From an uncultured Clostridia bacterium (GTDB lineage: Bacteria; Bacillota; Clostridia; Peptostreptococcales; Anaerovoracaceae), in the NCBI GenBank assembly GCA_938034165.1, contig CALHKP010000029.1, forward strand, positions 1-29,208: a stretch of 29,208 nt of DNA. The letters run 5' to 3'. The notes beneath the pieces were generated by a model. That model made no database searches, had not been told where the DNA came from, and saw nothing but the letters and a program-made list of their open reading frames with translations. The stretch's first letter is position 1. Every line of letters starts with the position of its first letter. A program made the translations under genes and the position numbers. This document shows, piece by piece, positions 7,658 to 15,411 of the stretch.

Positions 7658-8602
7658 TTATCTGTACTTGTCCGCAGTCTCAAGTATCTTACGGAATCTG
7701 TTATTTATCCCAGATTTTTTCATGGGAGGATCTGTCATTTCAGCAAGCTGAGTAAGGCTGGCTTCCGGATTTGCCAGTCTAAGTTCCGCAACCACTCTGA
7801 GCTTTTCAGGTAGCTTTTCCAGACCTATGTTGCTTTCTATAACTTTGATTGCTTCTATCTGCTTCTGTGACGCATCTAATGTTCTGTCAGTATTTGCATT
7901 GTCACAGTTTGTAATTCTGACAGTTTCGTTAACCATTTCTTTTTTTATCAAGACATTTTCAAATTCCAGAACATGAGTATGTGCACCCATTATCGCAAGG
8001 GTGTCTCTGATATATGCAGAGTTTTTCATATACACCGCATAATGCGTTTTTCTTGCAGTTATCTTGCAGCTGAGATCGACAAAGCTGTTTATCATCTTGC
8101 GCAGATCTCTCGAAAGATTCTTACTGGCACATACTATTTCCAAATGATACCCCTTTTCGGGATCAGAAACAGAACCCGCTCCCATAAAAATTCCCCGCAG
8201 ATACGCCTTCTTGCAGCATCTCGACTTGATTATGTCATCATAAATGCCATCTGATATAAAATTGTTTCCTTCTCTAACGAGGAGTATTCCCGTTTCTCTT
8301 AGAATCTGTTCACTTCGCATCTCCGGATTGATTGTAAGCATGTAAACATGACCCTTTTTCAGGTTGTTTCCCTCGCCGATTTCCAGCTCCGTATCGACAT
8401 TGAAATATTCTTTTATCAGCCTCTTATAATGCCTTGCAACAGCAGGATTATCTGTTGATACAACAATCTTAAATTTTCCTCCGCCTGCAAGTCTGAGGCT
8501 TCCGGCAACTCGCAAAAATCCTGCGATTTCAGCTAGCTGACAGCATTTCTTTTCCGGCTCTGTTCTTGCCAGTTCATTTTTTGTTTCTGTTGAAAATGAC
8601 AT
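7658..8602 (-). CDS. whiA: DNA-binding protein WhiA
   Basis: WhiA, 314 aa, a conserved Gram-positive DNA-binding protein linked to cell division and, in Streptomyces, to sporulation. The N-terminal part (about residues 15-210, with EIAGFLRVAGSL and YLRGIFMGAGSV) is the degenerate LAGLIDADG-endonuclease-like fold. The C-terminal part (about 225-314, with EKLRVVAELRLANPEASLTQLAE) is a helix-turn-helix. The ATG at 8602 has AAGGGG just upstream. It follows rapZ and the kce-type gene, in place of the usual rapZ-yvcK-whiA order. Its start codon is only 17 bases beyond the T-tract of the preceding terminator, so expression may depend on read-through or on an unseen promoter. Confidence 0.95.
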   Translation of the reverse strand: MSFSTETKNELARTEPEKKCCQLAEIAGFLRVAGSLRLAGGGKFKIVVSTDNPAVARHYKRLIKEYFNVDTELEIGEGNNLKKGHVYMLTINPEMRSEQILRETGILLVREGNNFISDGIYDDIIKSRCCKKAYLRGIFMGAGSVSDPEKGYHLEIVCASKNLSRDLRKMINSFVDLSCKITARKTHYAVYMKNSAYIRDTLAIMGAHTHVLEFENVLIKKEMVNETVRITNCDNANTDRTLDASQKQIEAIKVIESNIGLEKLPEKLRVVAELRLANPEASLTQLAEMTDPPMKKSGINNRFRKILETADKYR

Positions 8603-8619
8603 TTTTCCCCTTACGTTCT

Positions 8620-8645
8620 AAAAAAAGGGCTGCCACAGGCAGCCC
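8620..8645 (-). terminator. Rho-independent terminator after the kce-type gene
   Basis: On the minus strand GGGCTGCC (8638-8645) pairs perfectly with GGCAGCCC (8627-8634) through a 3-nt loop, and seven T residues follow (8620-8626). It is a strong terminator lying between the kce-type gene and whiA. Confidence 0.9.
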
Positions 8646-8660
8646 GGTTAATCATAATTC

Positions 8661-9491
8661 TTATTTCAGTGGTGCCAGACCAAGAATTTCTCTTGCTTCT
8701 GCAGGAGTTGCAACTTCTCTTCCAAGAAGCTTAGCTAATTCTACAACCTTTTCAACCATTTCTCCGTTGCTCTTAGCTAAAACGCCCTTTTCCATGTATA
8801 GGTTGTCTTCGAATCCAACTCTTACATGTCCGCCAAGTGCGATTGTTGCAGCTGCAATGTTCCAAGCGTTCTTACCAAGACCTGTAGCTGTCCAAGTTGA
8901 TCCTGGAGGAATTGATCCTACCATGAATACAAGGTCTCTGATTGTTGCTGTCATCTGTACTCCAAGTACGAAGTCCCAGTGAAGTGGGTGTACTAACAGA
9001 CCTTTTCTGTCAGCAACTTTTAATGCTGTGTCGATCATACCTTTATCGAATACTTCTAATTCAGGCTTGATTCCTCTTTCCTTAAGAATCTTAGCGAAGT
9101 TTTCGATAGTGTTGTCAGTATTTGTAAATACTTCGTCTCCTCCGAAGTTACAAGTACCGCAGTCTAATGTTGCCATTTCAGGTGTAGGAACTACTTCTGT
9201 TGAAGCAAGTCTTTCTAAGTCTGTCATACCAACAGCTCCACCTGTTGAAGGCTGAATGATTGCATCTGGGCATTCTTTTCTGATTGCATCGATGCATTCC
9301 TGGAATCTTCCTGTGTCCTGTGTAGGAGTTCCGTCATCCCATCTTACGTGAAGGTGGATAAGAGCAGCACCTGCATCATATGCTGATTTTGCTTCTCTTA
9401 CTACTTCTTCTACTGTGTATGGAACTGCAGGGTTCTGTTCCTTAGTAACTTCAGCTCCACAAATACATGCACTAATAATTAATTTGTCCAT
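8661..9491 (-). CDS. kce: Beta-keto acid cleavage enzyme, 3-keto-5-aminohexanoate cleavage (Kce) type
   Basis: A 276-aa protein of the BKACE family (former DUF849). These zinc enzymes condense a beta-keto acid with acetyl-CoA to give acetoacetate and a new CoA ester; Kce does so in lysine fermentation. Residues matching those reported for Kce are visible: H46 and H48 in LIHLHVR, S82 in PSTGG, and R224, E228 and D229 in HVRVGFEDN. The ATG at 9491 has AAAGGAG upstream. A good promoter overlaps the end of rapZ and a strong terminator follows, so it is probably a single-gene unit. No other lysine fermentation gene is in the window, so the substrate is open. It occupies the slot where yvcK is normally found. 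Confidence 0.85.
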   Translation of the reverse strand: MDKLIISACICGAEVTKEQNPAVPYTVEEVVREAKSAYDAGAALIHLHVRWDDGTPTQDTGRFQECIDAIRKECPDAIIQPSTGGAVGMTDLERLASTEVVPTPEMATLDCGTCNFGGDEVFTNTDNTIENFAKILKERGIKPELEVFDKGMIDTALKVADRKGLLVHPLHWDFVLGVQMTATIRDLVFMVGSIPPGSTWTATGLGKNAWNIAAATIALGGHVRVGFEDNLYMEKGVLAKSNGEMVEKVVELAKLLGREVATPAEAREILGLAPLK

Positions 9492-9554
9492 TGCTTTATC
9501 TCCTTTAACAATAATATAACCTATAAATTCATATGCATCCGCATACTCCTCTAT

Positions 9555-9583
9555 ATTATAACATTAAATATCTCTATGTTCAA
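9555..9583 (-). promoter_or_regulatory. Predicted sigma-A promoter of the kce-type gene
   Basis: On the minus strand TTGAAC (9578-9583) is followed after exactly 17 bp by a perfect TATAAT (9555-9560). It overlaps the last codons of rapZ. The expected start near 9548 gives a leader of about 57 nt ending in a strong ribosome binding site. Confidence 0.72.
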
Positions 9584-10424
9584 GGGTAGCCCTGTAGCCT
9601 TTCTCCTTCATTTCGTTATAAACTCTGTCTGCCATGGCAACCGAGCGATGCTGCCCTCCTGTACATCCGAATGCGATGTTCAGATGGTACTTGCCTTCCT
9701 TCTTGTATGCCGGAATTATTTCATCCAGCATTGTCAAAAGACTTTCCAGAAACTGGTTTGCTATAGGCTGCCTGAATACATATCCCGAAACTTTTTTGTT
9801 GTTTCCCGTAAGCTTCTTGAGGCTCGCAACATAATAAGGATTAGGTATAAATCTCATATCGAAGATAAGGTCAGCCTCTGCAGGAAGCCCTCTTTTGAAT
9901 CCAAATGATTTTACGTTCACAGCAAAGCTGCTTTCGCCGCCTTCAAACAGTCTTCCGATTTCAAGCTTAAGTCCTGCAACCTTCAGATTTGTTGTGTCAA
10001 TAATTTTATCTGCAATATCTCTAATAGGCTTAAGCATTTCCCTTTCTTTTTCGATTACTTCTCTGTTTGTGGTTCCTGTAGCCAGAGGATGGTTTCTTCT
10101 CGTTTCGCTGAAACGCTTAATCAGAGTTCTGTCAGAAGCCTCGATAAACAGAATTGTGCACTCTATGTCTTCTCTCTGCTTCAATTCTTTTATACAGCCC
10201 TTCAAATCATTAAAGAATTCTCCGCCTCTTATATCTACAACAAAGGCAGCTTTTTTTACTCCCTGAGTTGATGTTTTTGCAATATCTATAAACTTTCCTA
10301 TAAATGCCGGCGGCATGTTATCCACACAGTAATATCCCGAATCCTCAAACCAGTCAACCGCATTGGTTTTTCCCGATCCGGAGAGGCCTGTCAGTATTAC
10401 AACCTGCATTTTCTCGTTTTCCAT
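9564..10424 (-). CDS. rapZ: RNase adapter / nucleotide-binding protein RapZ (YvcJ)
   Basis: P-loop protein of 286 aa. Enterobacterial RapZ guides RNase E to the GlmZ small RNA to control amino-sugar synthesis; in Bacillus YvcJ hydrolyses GTP and affects competence. Visible motifs: Walker A GLSGSGKT (residues 13-20), VDNMPP, FVVDIRG, FIEASDRTLIKRFSETRR, and the C-terminal GCTGGQHRSV of the RapZ-specific domain. The ATG at 10424 follows the PHP gene by 4 nt with GAGGAA just upstream. It is the last gene of the dsdA-led operon and the usual neighbour of yvcK and whiA. Here yvcK is missing. Confidence 0.94.
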   Translation of the reverse strand: MENEKMQVVILTGLSGSGKTNAVDWFEDSGYYCVDNMPPAFIGKFIDIAKTSTQGVKKAAFVVDIRGGEFFNDLKGCIKELKQREDIECTILFIEASDRTLIKRFSETRRNHPLATGTTNREVIEKEREMLKPIRDIADKIIDTTNLKVAGLKLEIGRLFEGGESSFAVNVKSFGFKRGLPAEADLIFDMRFIPNPYYVASLKKLTGNNKKVSGYVFRQPIANQFLESLLTMLDEIIPAYKKEGKYHLNIAFGCTGGQHRSVAMADRVYNEMKEKGYRATLEHRDI

Positions 10425-10428
10425 TTCC

Positions 10429-11172
10429 TCAAAGCTCCTTTATGTTCACAATGCGTTCTATATCAAGGCCCGCCTGAAGCGCCCTTTTGATTCCTCCTCG
10501 AAAACTCCCAACTCGTTCCTTTGTGTGGGCATCACTGCTTATCACAAATTTTACGTCCTCTTTTGCTGCAATCTTAATTTCTTCCACCGTTAGGTGAGGA
10601 TGCCATGTGCTTATTTCCATCCATGTGCCTCTGGCAGCACAGGCCTTTGATATTTCTGCGATGTCAAAACGCCCTTTATCACCGGGATGAGTCAAAATCT
10701 TAATATCATTTTCGTAAATAGCTTTCACCGTCATATCTGTGTTTTTTACGAGAAGCTTTTTGCCTGCGAACTCAGGATAAGCCTTATGGGCATCCAGCCA
10801 GTTTCCGATGCAGTATCCTCCCGGAATTCCGTAATGATAACCTGCTATCACAAAATCAAAATATTTCAGTTCCTCCTCGCGAAGATCCAGATAAGGTGCT
10901 TTTGATACCACATTTGCCTCAACACTCAGATAAATGTCTATATCTGGATATATCGTCTTTAGGCGATTCACCTCTTCCCTCATTACAGGAAAGTCCGAGC
11001 GCTTCACACCATAAGTCAGATGACCCGGTCCGTGATCCGAAATGGCAACTGCCGATAACCCCTTAGAAATCGCTTCTTTGACATTATCCTCTATGCTCTG
11101 TTTTCCGTGAGAAAAAGTCGTATGAGTATGATAGTCAAAGACCATTTTGTATTTGTCGTAATTAATCTCCAA
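10429..11172 (-). CDS. PHP-domain metal-dependent hydrolase (YcdX-like)
   Basis: A 247-aa PHP-family phosphoesterase or hydrolase. Metal-ligand motifs are visible: DYHTHTTFSHG near the N-terminus, ISDHGPGH, IAGYHYG, LTHPGDKG and SSDAHTKERVG. The predicted start is TTG at 11172, with GGAGG nine bases upstream, overlapping the end of murB by 11 nt. The next ATG (11145) has no ribosome binding site at a usable distance. A PHP gene between murB and rapZ is common in Clostridia. The natural substrate is not known. The family includes histidinol-phosphatase-like and YcdX-like enzymes, and nothing here points to histidine synthesis. Confidence 0.88.
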   Translation of the reverse strand: MEINYDKYKMVFDYHTHTTFSHGKQSIEDNVKEAISKGLSAVAISDHGPGHLTYGVKRSDFPVMREEVNRLKTIYPDIDIYLSVEANVVSKAPYLDLREEELKYFDFVIAGYHYGIPGGYCIGNWLDAHKAYPEFAGKKLLVKNTDMTVKAIYENDIKILTHPGDKGRFDIAEISKACAARGTWMEISTWHPHLTVEEIKIAAKEDVKFVISSDAHTKERVGSFRGGIKRALQAGLDIERIVNIKEL

Positions 11173-12028
11173 TTATTCTAACCTCCGGTTCAAGCATAAT
11201 CTGAAATTTGTCATTCACTGTATTTTGCACAAGATGCATAAGTTCGATGATATCGTCAGCTGTCGCACCACCTTTGTTTATTACGAAACCGCAATGTTTT
11301 TCCGAAACCTGTGCACCCCCAACACTCAAGCCTCTGAGTCCTGCCGCTTCAACCAACCTTCCGGCAAAGTCGCCTTCCGGCCTCTTGAAAAAGCTTCCTG
11401 CACTCGGAAAGTTTACAGGCTGCTTGTCATTTCTCTTTTTCATCAGTTCATTCATTTTATCTTTGATTTCGGTTTCATCGCCTTTTTGCAATTTATATTC
11501 CACAGAAAGCACAATTTCTCCCGATTCTTCGAGTCTACTATGTCTGTAACCAAAATCCATTTCATCACATCTCAATGTATAAACTTCACTTCCGTCTTTT
11601 GACATTAGGTTTACGCATTTTACGATATCCTTCATTTCTCCACCGTAAGCACCGGCATTCATAAACACTGCACCGCCTACACTTCCGGGAATTCCTGCTG
11701 CGAATTCAAAACCTGTAAGAGAACTGTCAAGTGCAGCTCTTGCAACCTTTGATAGAAGCGCCGCTCCACCGCAGATTACCGTATCGTCTTTTACCGTTAT
11801 CTCCTCAAAGCTGCCTCCCAGCTTAACAACAGTACCGCTGTATCCCTGATCCATGAACAGTATGTTAGAACCATTTCCAATAAGCATGTGTTTTTCACCA
11901 CTCTTCTTCAAATCGTTAAGCACCGATTTGAGTTCCTCCGTACTATCCACTATTATCAGTTCCTTTGCATGGCCTCCTGCACGAAAAGATGTAAATTCAG
12001 CCATATCAGCATTTTTAATTATTTCCAT
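11162..12028 (-). CDS. murB: UDP-N-acetylenolpyruvoylglucosamine reductase MurB
   Basis: FAD- and NADPH-dependent reductase making UDP-N-acetylmuramate, the second committed step of peptidoglycan synthesis; 288 aa. FAD-binding motifs are GNGSNILF and AAGIPGSVGGAVFMNAGAYGGEM. The catalytic serine lies in SAGSFFKRP and the C-terminal glutamate in LEPEVRIIG. The sequence fits the shorter type II MurB of Firmicutes. The ATG at 12028 overlaps the end of the AI-2E family gene by 14 nt with GGAGAG upstream. Its 3' end overlaps the PHP gene, so the operon is tight. Confidence 0.96.
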   Translation of the reverse strand: MEIIKNADMAEFTSFRAGGHAKELIIVDSTEELKSVLNDLKKSGEKHMLIGNGSNILFMDQGYSGTVVKLGGSFEEITVKDDTVICGGAALLSKVARAALDSSLTGFEFAAGIPGSVGGAVFMNAGAYGGEMKDIVKCVNLMSKDGSEVYTLRCDEMDFGYRHSRLEESGEIVLSVEYKLQKGDETEIKDKMNELMKKRNDKQPVNFPSAGSFFKRPEGDFAGRLVEAAGLRGLSVGGAQVSEKHCGFVINKGGATADDIIELMHLVQNTVNDKFQIMLEPEVRIIGD

Positions 12029-13262
12029 TATCTATTTCTCTCCTGTCTATGTCGTATCTGTTATATTCCTTGTAGTCAAAAGTGTCTTCCGGAAGGTTCC
12101 TCATACGAAGCTTCTTTCTTATGAATCTTCCGAAGTAATAGTAAATTACCGCAAATACCGGAACCCCCAGTATCATTCCGGCAAACCCAAACAGTCCGCC
12201 GCCCACCAATATGGCAAACATAACCCAAAAGCTGGCAAATCCCGTAGTTTCTCCAAGTATTGCAGGCCCTATGACATTTCCGTCAAGCTGCTGCAGAATC
12301 AGTATCATAATCAAGAAGTACACCGCCTGAACAGGACTCACCAAGAATATGATAGTAGCTGCAGGAATTGCCCCGATAAAAGGTCCGAAAAACGGAATAA
12401 TATTCGTCACGCCGATAATCGTGCTTATCAGAATAGGATAAGGTAGCTGCAAAATACTCATGGCTCCAAAGCATATTACGCCGATTATTGCCGAATCTAT
12501 GATTTTGCCGTTGATAAATCCGCCGAAGGTATTATTTGTGAATACAGCAAAATTAAATATTTCGTCAGCCTTTTCTTTGCGGAAAAGCGCAAATATTATT
12601 TTGCGACTCTGTGCTTTGAATACTTCTTTATTATTAAGAAAATATGCACATACGATTACACCGATGAAAACATTCAAAACCGTCTTCAGTGTAAGTATAA
12701 TTCCCTCCGAAATCATGTTCATATATGTTCCTAATCCCGGCAAGAATTCGTTCTGGACCCATGTAAGCAAAGTATCCTGTCCCTTCAGAGTCAGATTCTG
12801 CAAAATCTCTGCAATCTCCCTGTTAGTAAGGCCCACCGTTATCTTATCCACCCATTCTGTAAGCTGCTCCATCTTAGAAGGAAGATCTGTGGCGATTCCG
12901 ACTATACTGTTAACCAGTTCAGGAATCAGAAGCGCAAATAGCCCTGCCACAATTCCAAACAGCACAGCAAGGGCCACAATAGTTCCCAAGACTCTGGCAA
13001 ATACAAAACATCTTCTCTTGTTGCTCACCTTCGCAGACAAAGCATGATAAGTCTTTCTTACAACAAGATTATACACAGGACAGAGCAGATAAGCCATAAC
13101 CAGCCCGTATATGAAAGGCGAAACAATTCGCTTGGCAGTAACCATAGCCTCTGTAAAGCCTTCAAAATTTTCAAGTATATTTTGCAGCAAAAGCAAAGCC
13201 GCTCCTGTCAGAAACAGCGATATCGATAATGTAAAATATTTACTTTCCCTGATTCTTTTCAT
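12015..13262 (-). CDS. AI-2E family (PF01594) membrane permease
   Basis: Integral membrane protein, 415 aa, with about seven or eight hydrophobic spans. It has the characteristic C-terminal region IGVTNIIPFFGPFIGAIPA followed by LVGGGLFGFAGMILGVPVFAVIYYY. Family members include TqsA (AI-2 export) and putative Na+/H+ antiporters, so the transported solute cannot be named. The ATG at 13262 has AAAGGAG 9 nt upstream and lies 31 nt after the phosphodiesterase gene. The charged cytoplasmic tail (about the last 40 residues) is poorly conserved. It is co-directional and tight with murB, but no functional link is evident from the sequence. Confidence 0.9.
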   Translation of the reverse strand: MKRIRESKYFTLSISLFLTGAALLLLQNILENFEGFTEAMVTAKRIVSPFIYGLVMAYLLCPVYNLVVRKTYHALSAKVSNKRRCFVFARVLGTIVALAVLFGIVAGLFALLIPELVNSIVGIATDLPSKMEQLTEWVDKITVGLTNREIAEILQNLTLKGQDTLLTWVQNEFLPGLGTYMNMISEGIILTLKTVLNVFIGVIVCAYFLNNKEVFKAQSRKIIFALFRKEKADEIFNFAVFTNNTFGGFINGKIIDSAIIGVICFGAMSILQLPYPILISTIIGVTNIIPFFGPFIGAIPAATIIFLVSPVQAVYFLIMILILQQLDGNVIGPAILGETTGFASFWVMFAILVGGGLFGFAGMILGVPVFAVIYYYFGRFIRKKLRMRNLPEDTFDYKEYNRYDIDRREIDNGNN

Positions 13263-13293
13263 TAACTCTTACTCCTTTGATAGTTGTGGCCTG

Positions 13294-13842
13294 CTAGAAT
13301 CTGTCGCTGTAGTTAAGCATATTTCTTATGTATCCGCCGGAAGCCTTCTTCTCGTTTGAGCCGCATATGGTATCGTAATATACAATATTTGCATACATTT
13401 TTTCTCCCTCAATACTTATGACGGCATATGAACCGTTGCTTCCGTCACGAGGACTCGAAAGACTTCCCGGATTGATGAGCATAACATCATCTTCCCTTTC
13501 GCATACAGGAATATGAGTATGCCCAAAGCATACTGCTTTGCATTGGTGTTCGAGAGCAGCATAAAGAAGTCTTCCTTCGCTGTATCCCGCACCGAATTCG
13601 TGTCCATGGGTTACGAAAATGTTTCCTGCAGGTGTCTCAACTATTTCAAAATCATCACGTCTGCCGCCGTCACAGTTTCCCGGAACAGAAACTACCGGAA
13701 TTCCCAGCTCATCTTCAAGAAGCTGTGCATCACGAAGATAATCACCGCAATGGATAATCATATCCGGCTCGTTGATTTTGTTCAAAACGTCATAAACTTT
13801 TCTCATTTTCCCATGAGTATCACTCAAAACAATTATTTTCAT
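13294..13842 (-). CDS. YfcE/MJ0936-type metallophosphodiesterase
   Basis: A 182-aa calcineurin-like phosphoesterase. Metal-binding motifs in order: LSDTHGK (residues 6-12), IHCGDY, VPGNCD, THGHEFG and FGHTHIP. Length and motif set fit the YfcE family, which hydrolyses phosphodiesters in vitro; the physiological substrate is unknown. The ATG at 13842 directly follows the dsdA stop codon, with only a weak Shine-Dalgarno inside dsdA, so coupled translation is likely. The fragment after the last motif (about residues 150-182) is family-variable. Confidence 0.88.
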   Translation of the reverse strand: MKIIVLSDTHGKMRKVYDVLNKINEPDMIIHCGDYLRDAQLLEDELGIPVVSVPGNCDGGRRDDFEIVETPAGNIFVTHGHEFGAGYSEGRLLYAALEHQCKAVCFGHTHIPVCEREDDVMLINPGSLSSPRDGSNGSYAVISIEGEKMYANIVYYDTICGSNEKKASGGYIRNMLNYSDRF

Positions 13843-15147
13843 CTATTTTCCCATTTCGTAGTAATGCTTCATTTCCTCTTCAGGAACCATATTTCCGCCT
13901 GTAGCCCAGAATATATGGGAAGCATTATCCATTTTTCCTTCTAAATTATTTTTTCTGATGTAGTCATCAGCAGCAAGCACATAAGAAGGTCCTGTAAAGG
14001 ATGCACATGCAGATGGCTCAATGTATATTCCTTCACTGTCTGCAAGCTGTGAAAGGAACGGATACAGATTCTCATCTTCTATTGTATATATACCATCAAG
14101 AAGGGATTCCATAACACTTCCCACAAGTTTGGAAGCTCTTGGAACAGCAAGCCCGTCTGCCGCAGTCTTTCCGTCAAGTCCTATGTCGAGAACAGAAATT
14201 CCGTCATGAAGTCCTGTCAGCATTCCAAGTAGCATGCATGGCGCATGAGTAGGTTCTGCAAAGAAAATATGCATGTTTTTGCCAAAAATTTCTTTCAGAC
14301 CAAAGGCAACACCTCCCGGTGCTCCGCCTACACCACATGGAATATATACAAACACCGGATGTTCATCGTCACAAACTATGCCGTTAGCTTCAAACTGCTT
14401 TCCGATTCTCTTTGCTGCAACAGAATATCCAAGAAACAGATCAGAAGAGCCTTCGTCATCCACAAAGTGGCACATAGGATTTCCCTCTGCAGCCTTTCTT
14501 CCCTCTGCAACCGCAATCTGATAGTTGTCTTCGTATTCAACCACTGTAACACCCTTTGAGCGAAGCAGCTGTTTCTTCCATTCTCTGGCATCCGCTGACA
14601 TGTGTACAGTCACATCAAAGCCGAGTGTTGCGCTAATAATTCCGATTGAAAGTCCAAGGTTTCCTGTAGAGCCTACAGCAACGCTGTAATCCTTGAAAAC
14701 ATCCTTAAATCTGTCTTCTGTAAGAACGCTGTAATCGTCATCTTCCGTAATCATTCCCTTCTCAAGCGCAATTTTTTCGGCAAACTTAAGAACCTCGTAA
14801 ATGCCCCCTCTTGCTTTAATTGAGCCCGATACAGCAAGGTGACTGTCTTTTTTCAGAAACAGTCTTCCATTGATTTCGCAGCCTGTATCTTTTTCTACTA
14901 TCTTCTTCATCTTAGGTATTTCTACAAGATCTGATTCTATAATTCCTCCTGTAGTCTCAGTCTCAGGGAAAGAAGCCTTAATGTATGGAGCAAATCTTGC
15001 AAGTCTAGCCTCTGCATCCTCGATATCATCCATTCCAAAAGGAAGCTCAACATCCTCTCCCGATTTTTCGTTCAGCCAAAGCACCTCTTTGCAGTTAATC
15101 AAATCATCTATCATAGGAAAATCTTTTCTCAGTTTTTCAATATCCAT
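13843..15147 (-). CDS. dsdA: D-serine dehydratase (D-serine ammonia-lyase)
   Basis: PLP enzyme of 434 aa that converts D-serine to pyruvate and ammonia. The PLP lysine is K111 in SGSIKARGG and the phosphate-binding loop is seen in GSTGNLGLS. YIPCGVGGAPGGVAFG and SACASFTGP complete the DsdA pattern. I start at the ATG at 15147, which has AAAGGAG at ideal distance. A TTG at 15171 is in frame but lacks a ribosome binding site. A good promoter lies 35-63 bp upstream, making dsdA the first gene of a long operon that includes murB. The enzyme may protect wall precursors from D-serine or supply pyruvate; that role is inference. Confidence 0.94.
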   Translation of the reverse strand: MDIEKLRKDFPMIDDLINCKEVLWLNEKSGEDVELPFGMDDIEDAEARLARFAPYIKASFPETETTGGIIESDLVEIPKMKKIVEKDTGCEINGRLFLKKDSHLAVSGSIKARGGIYEVLKFAEKIALEKGMITEDDDYSVLTEDRFKDVFKDYSVAVGSTGNLGLSIGIISATLGFDVTVHMSADAREWKKQLLRSKGVTVVEYEDNYQIAVAEGRKAAEGNPMCHFVDDEGSSDLFLGYSVAAKRIGKQFEANGIVCDDEHPVFVYIPCGVGGAPGGVAFGLKEIFGKNMHIFFAEPTHAPCMLLGMLTGLHDGISVLDIGLDGKTAADGLAVPRASKLVGSVMESLLDGIYTIEDENLYPFLSQLADSEGIYIEPSACASFTGPSYVLAADDYIRKNNLEGKMDNASHIFWATGGNMVPEEEMKHYYEMGK

Positions 15148-15181
15148 TTTTATTCTCCTTTCATCTACCAAAGATACCTTA

Positions 15182-15210
15182 ATTATAGCTCAAAACAAAT
15201 ACAATGTGAA
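15182..15210 (-). promoter_or_regulatory. Predicted sigma-A promoter of the dsdA-to-rapZ operon
   Basis: On the minus strand TTCACA (15205-15210, 5 of 6) is followed after 17 bp by a perfect TATAAT (15182-15187). An inverted repeat ends 11 bp upstream of the -35 box. All genes from dsdA to rapZ follow with gaps of 31 nt or less. Confidence 0.72.
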
Positions 15211-15220
15211 GTTAGATTCC

Positions 15221-15262
15221 GCATCTGCCCACACAAAATACGCAGGTTCGTGGAGCAGATGC
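15221..15262. repeat. Inverted repeat upstream of the dsdA promoter
   Basis: GCATCTGC (15221-15228) and GCAGATGC (15255-15262) are perfect inverse complements. Inside them CCAC (15229-15232) pairs with GTGG (15250-15253), leaving one bulged A. It has no T-tract, so it is not a standard terminator. It could be an operator or a transcribed hairpin; no regulator gene lies next to it. Confidence 0.6.
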
Positions 15263-15303
15263 ACATTTCCCAATTACGTATATATATTCTTATCAGATAT
15301 TCC

Positions 15304-15339
15304 AAAAACAAGAGAAGCCCACACTTTTACATGTGGACT
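15304..15339 (-). terminator. Probable terminator of the hydCBA operon
   Basis: On the minus strand AGTCCACA (15332-15339) pairs with TGTGGGCT (15316-15323), one wobble, with an 8-nt loop. It is followed by a U-rich stretch TCTCTTGTTTTT. The T-tract is interrupted, so the terminator is only moderately convincing. Confidence 0.5.
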
Positions 15340-15353
15340 TTATCTACAGTCTG

Positions 15354-15388
15354 AGAAATCCCCCACTTATAGAAGAGGGGGGATTTCT
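15354..15388. repeat. Perfect 11-bp hairpin downstream of hydA
   Basis: AGAAATCCCCC (15354-15364) and GGGGGATTTCT (15378-15388) form an 11-bp perfect stem with a 13-nt loop, 24 nt after the hydA stop. Neither strand has a following T-tract. It may protect the 3' end of the hyd mRNA, or be a dispersed intergenic repeat. Confidence 0.6.
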
Positions 15389-15411
15389 TGCTCACGGCGT
15401 GTTAAAAATCA

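Noticed and set aside
12460..13047. Plus-strand open frame of 195 codons
   Set aside because: Antisense to the AI-2E family permease; no start signal or known motif.
15148..15171. Earlier TTG start for dsdA
   Set aside because: No Shine-Dalgarno precedes it, and the extra residues would span the strong AAAGGAG that serves the ATG at 15147.
15148..15411. Additional small gene in the dsdA-hydA gap
   Set aside because: Both strands were read. The gap holds the dsdA promoter, an inverted repeat and two hairpins, and I found no frame with a ribosome binding site.
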